Positions 27,401 through 30,400 of a stretch of DNA of 64,000 nt are shown here, piece by piece. A model generated the notes under the pieces. It was not told the DNA's origin. It was given only the letters and a program-made list of their open reading frames with translations, and did no database searches. The position numbers and the translations under genes were made by a program. The number at the start of each line of letters is the position of its first letter. The first letter of the stretch is position 1. This DNA is from Reticulitermes speratus. Lineage: Eukaryota; Arthropoda; Insecta; Blattodea; Rhinotermitidae. Location: NCBI GenBank assembly GCA_021186555.1, contig JAJKFL010000427.1, forward strand, positions 22,865,238 through 22,929,237, given 5' to 3'.

Positions 27401-30400
27401 AGATATTTGAACTGTTCCACCCTTTCAAAGGATTTATTATCTAACTTTATGTTGTGATTTTGTCCTGCATTCTGATTGCAAGACGTTTTATTAAGGTGGA
27501 TTACATACTGCTTTATTGCAGTTCCATATTTTTTTATAAAGTTTATTTTAACAGGCAAGAAATGTTACTTGTGCACATAAATTGGTCCCTCAATGGATTT
27601 TGTGCACAGGAATTTGTTGTTGAAATTTTAACAGACCCTATGCTATTACATTTAATAAGAAAGTGAATACCTCTGTGTTCTTTGGGTTGTAGCAATATAT
27701 TTTGGAAACAAGTTTCAAAATCATTTTTAGAGCAACATAGTGCTACAGCCTAAAAGGCTGAGTAAGTAGTTAACTGTACTCGACTGAGTGTAAGAAATTG
27801 TTAAAATATTCTGTAAAATTAAGGAGTGATCTTGTTGAAAGAAAAGGTACAGCAGCATGTAAAATACTAAAATTTGTGTGATGCAGTTACAACACTAATT
27901 TTCGGTTAGTGGTAATGTAATATACAGAAGAAACCAACAGCTGCACAGCAGTGTAGAAATTTCAAGGTGCAGGACAGAATGTACAATGTTGGAGGAGATG
28001 GAAATAACTGGTATTAATGTAAAAAATTGTACCTGAAAGCATTCTGTGGGCCCAAGCAGTGGAATTTCAATGCCACTGATGCATAAGTTTTGGAATTTGT
28101 ACTAAAAAACATAAACTCTGCCTTCCCATTACCAGCGCTAGAATATGAAAGAAGGCACTGGCAGTTGCTGCATCTCTGGAGATTCTGCGGAAAGATTCCA
28201 AAGCCAGTAACAGTTGGACGGTAAGATTTATGAATATTTAAAGAGTTAGCTCTGTGTCAGAAGACTGCATTAGTGCAAAAGCTTCCCACAAACTGCCGTG
28301 AATAATTAATAGCATCCTGGCACCATATAATTAATTGAACTGTGCAAAAATTATGAGTACCTCTTAGGACAAATGGGTAATGCAGATGAAACCCCATTCG
28401 TTTTTGATATGCTGATGAACTCTACCACTGATTCTAAAAGACCAGATTCGATCTTGTTCGAAGTAACATAACATGAAAAGATGAGAATAACTGTAATGCT
28501 GTAATTTTTGGCTGATGGGAGGAAACTGCACAATTTCTTATTCTGACTAGAAAGAATCTTCTGAAAGGAAAACATACCAGTTATTTAAACATAATGAGAA
28601 AAGATGGTGACATAACTCACGTTTAAATGGCTGAGAGAAGTCTGAGAAAGAAGACAAGGTGCTCTTGTAAAGAAAAGAGGAATGTTAATTTAGATGCTTT
28701 CAAGAGTCATCTTACAGACACAAACACATGTATAGTGATCATACCAGAAGGTATGATCTAGTTACAGGTTCGTGAGGTAGTATTAAACAAACGTTCACAG
28801 ATCGACTATGTTAGATGTATGGAGAATGACTCCTATCTGGAAGAGCCCACTAACAGCAACAGGAAACATAAGAAGACTACCTGAAGCGCTGCTTGGAGAG
28901 TGGATTAAGACTGCTGTCAACAGAATTCGTCATCAGTGTGTTTTAAACTTCCAGTGATGAAAGTGTTGGCAGTGACTATTAACTCAGTGACGTATTTGTA
29001 AAATTTTGCTACAATAATGCATTCATATTTTAAATTTGATAATTACTTAATTTCAGAATATTAAACATGCAAACCTGGCTAACATGAAAGTAGGTACTTT
29101 CCTGATAATTTAAGATGCAGTGTCATCTTGTATTTGGATAAATGATTTTGGTGGTTTAATCTAAGACTGCCTAGTGGGTTTAGATTATTGTTCTGGTGGC
29201 CTATATTCTGTATTTAAGAGGTGATGCATGTCTAAAAGTGAATTACATTGCAGACATTACTAATGTTTTATACTTTCCCAGGTACAATGTGGAACTGGAG
29301 CCAGACCCATCATTTGAGATATCTCTTGTCTTGTGTTTCTGTGTTGGAATCCTGTGGCAAGGGAATTTCCCAGAACCGAACTTGTAAGTGACATGGACTA
29401 CAGAAAACCTCTTTACCTCATTACACAAATGCATTTCGTCTTGTGTGTTACTCTTCTATTCTCATGACCTATGATAGCATTGGCTGTCAGTTCAGCCAAC
29501 CTTTTAGTTGCCAATGCATCTCTCATACTGTCATTCAGATGACCTTGAACTTGCAGATGCGTCTGTCATGCTATTGTTCAGCAGACTTGTGACTTACAAA
29601 TGCTTCTGTCATACTTACATTCAGTCAGTCTTAATGGAAGACATCCCACTGTGTTTCACAAGTTATCATTAGGCATATAATAGAGAATACAGTCCAATGC
29701 AGCTATTTTGTTATAAAAACAATAAATTTTGTTTTTATAAAAGTGCTACCTGGTTTGACCCAATCAGGTCATCATTGGGCTTATAACATTACATAAAAGG
29801 AGGCTAGCTCTGTATCATTACAGTTATTATTCCATGTGTTTGTAGGGATGAGATCTCAGTCCATGAAATTATATACTGTACATGTTTTTATAAGCTTGAC
29901 GATGACTCGATTGAGTCCAAATGTGTATCCCTTTTATAAAAGAACATTTACTGCATATTGATATCGTTCAGTCAACCATGAACCTGAAAATGTGTCTGTC
30001 ATTCTCTTGTCAGTTACAGCTTTTTAGATTCATTGTCTCATGTCATATCTTGTTTCCGTAAGATCACTAATATTTAAGAGTACTTTCCTTATTTTATGAG
30101 CCAAGAGAGGCTTATACTAGCATCATGTCCATGTATCTAGCTGTGTGTGTATTATTCCAATGGATTTTGATACAGTTGATGGCTTTACATTAGACTTAAC
30201 CTTTATCATCTAAGAGGCCATATGCTGGTCTCTAAAATGTACTGGCAAATAGATTGACATGCTGGTCTGTGTGTGTTTGCTTGGTATCAATTTGAATGTC
30301 CATGATAAGCCATAAAAAAGGCCATCAAGAGATAAAATTGGTATTTAAATCCATCTCCTAAGTGTTAATATTATGCTAGTACCACCTAACCCTTTCTATG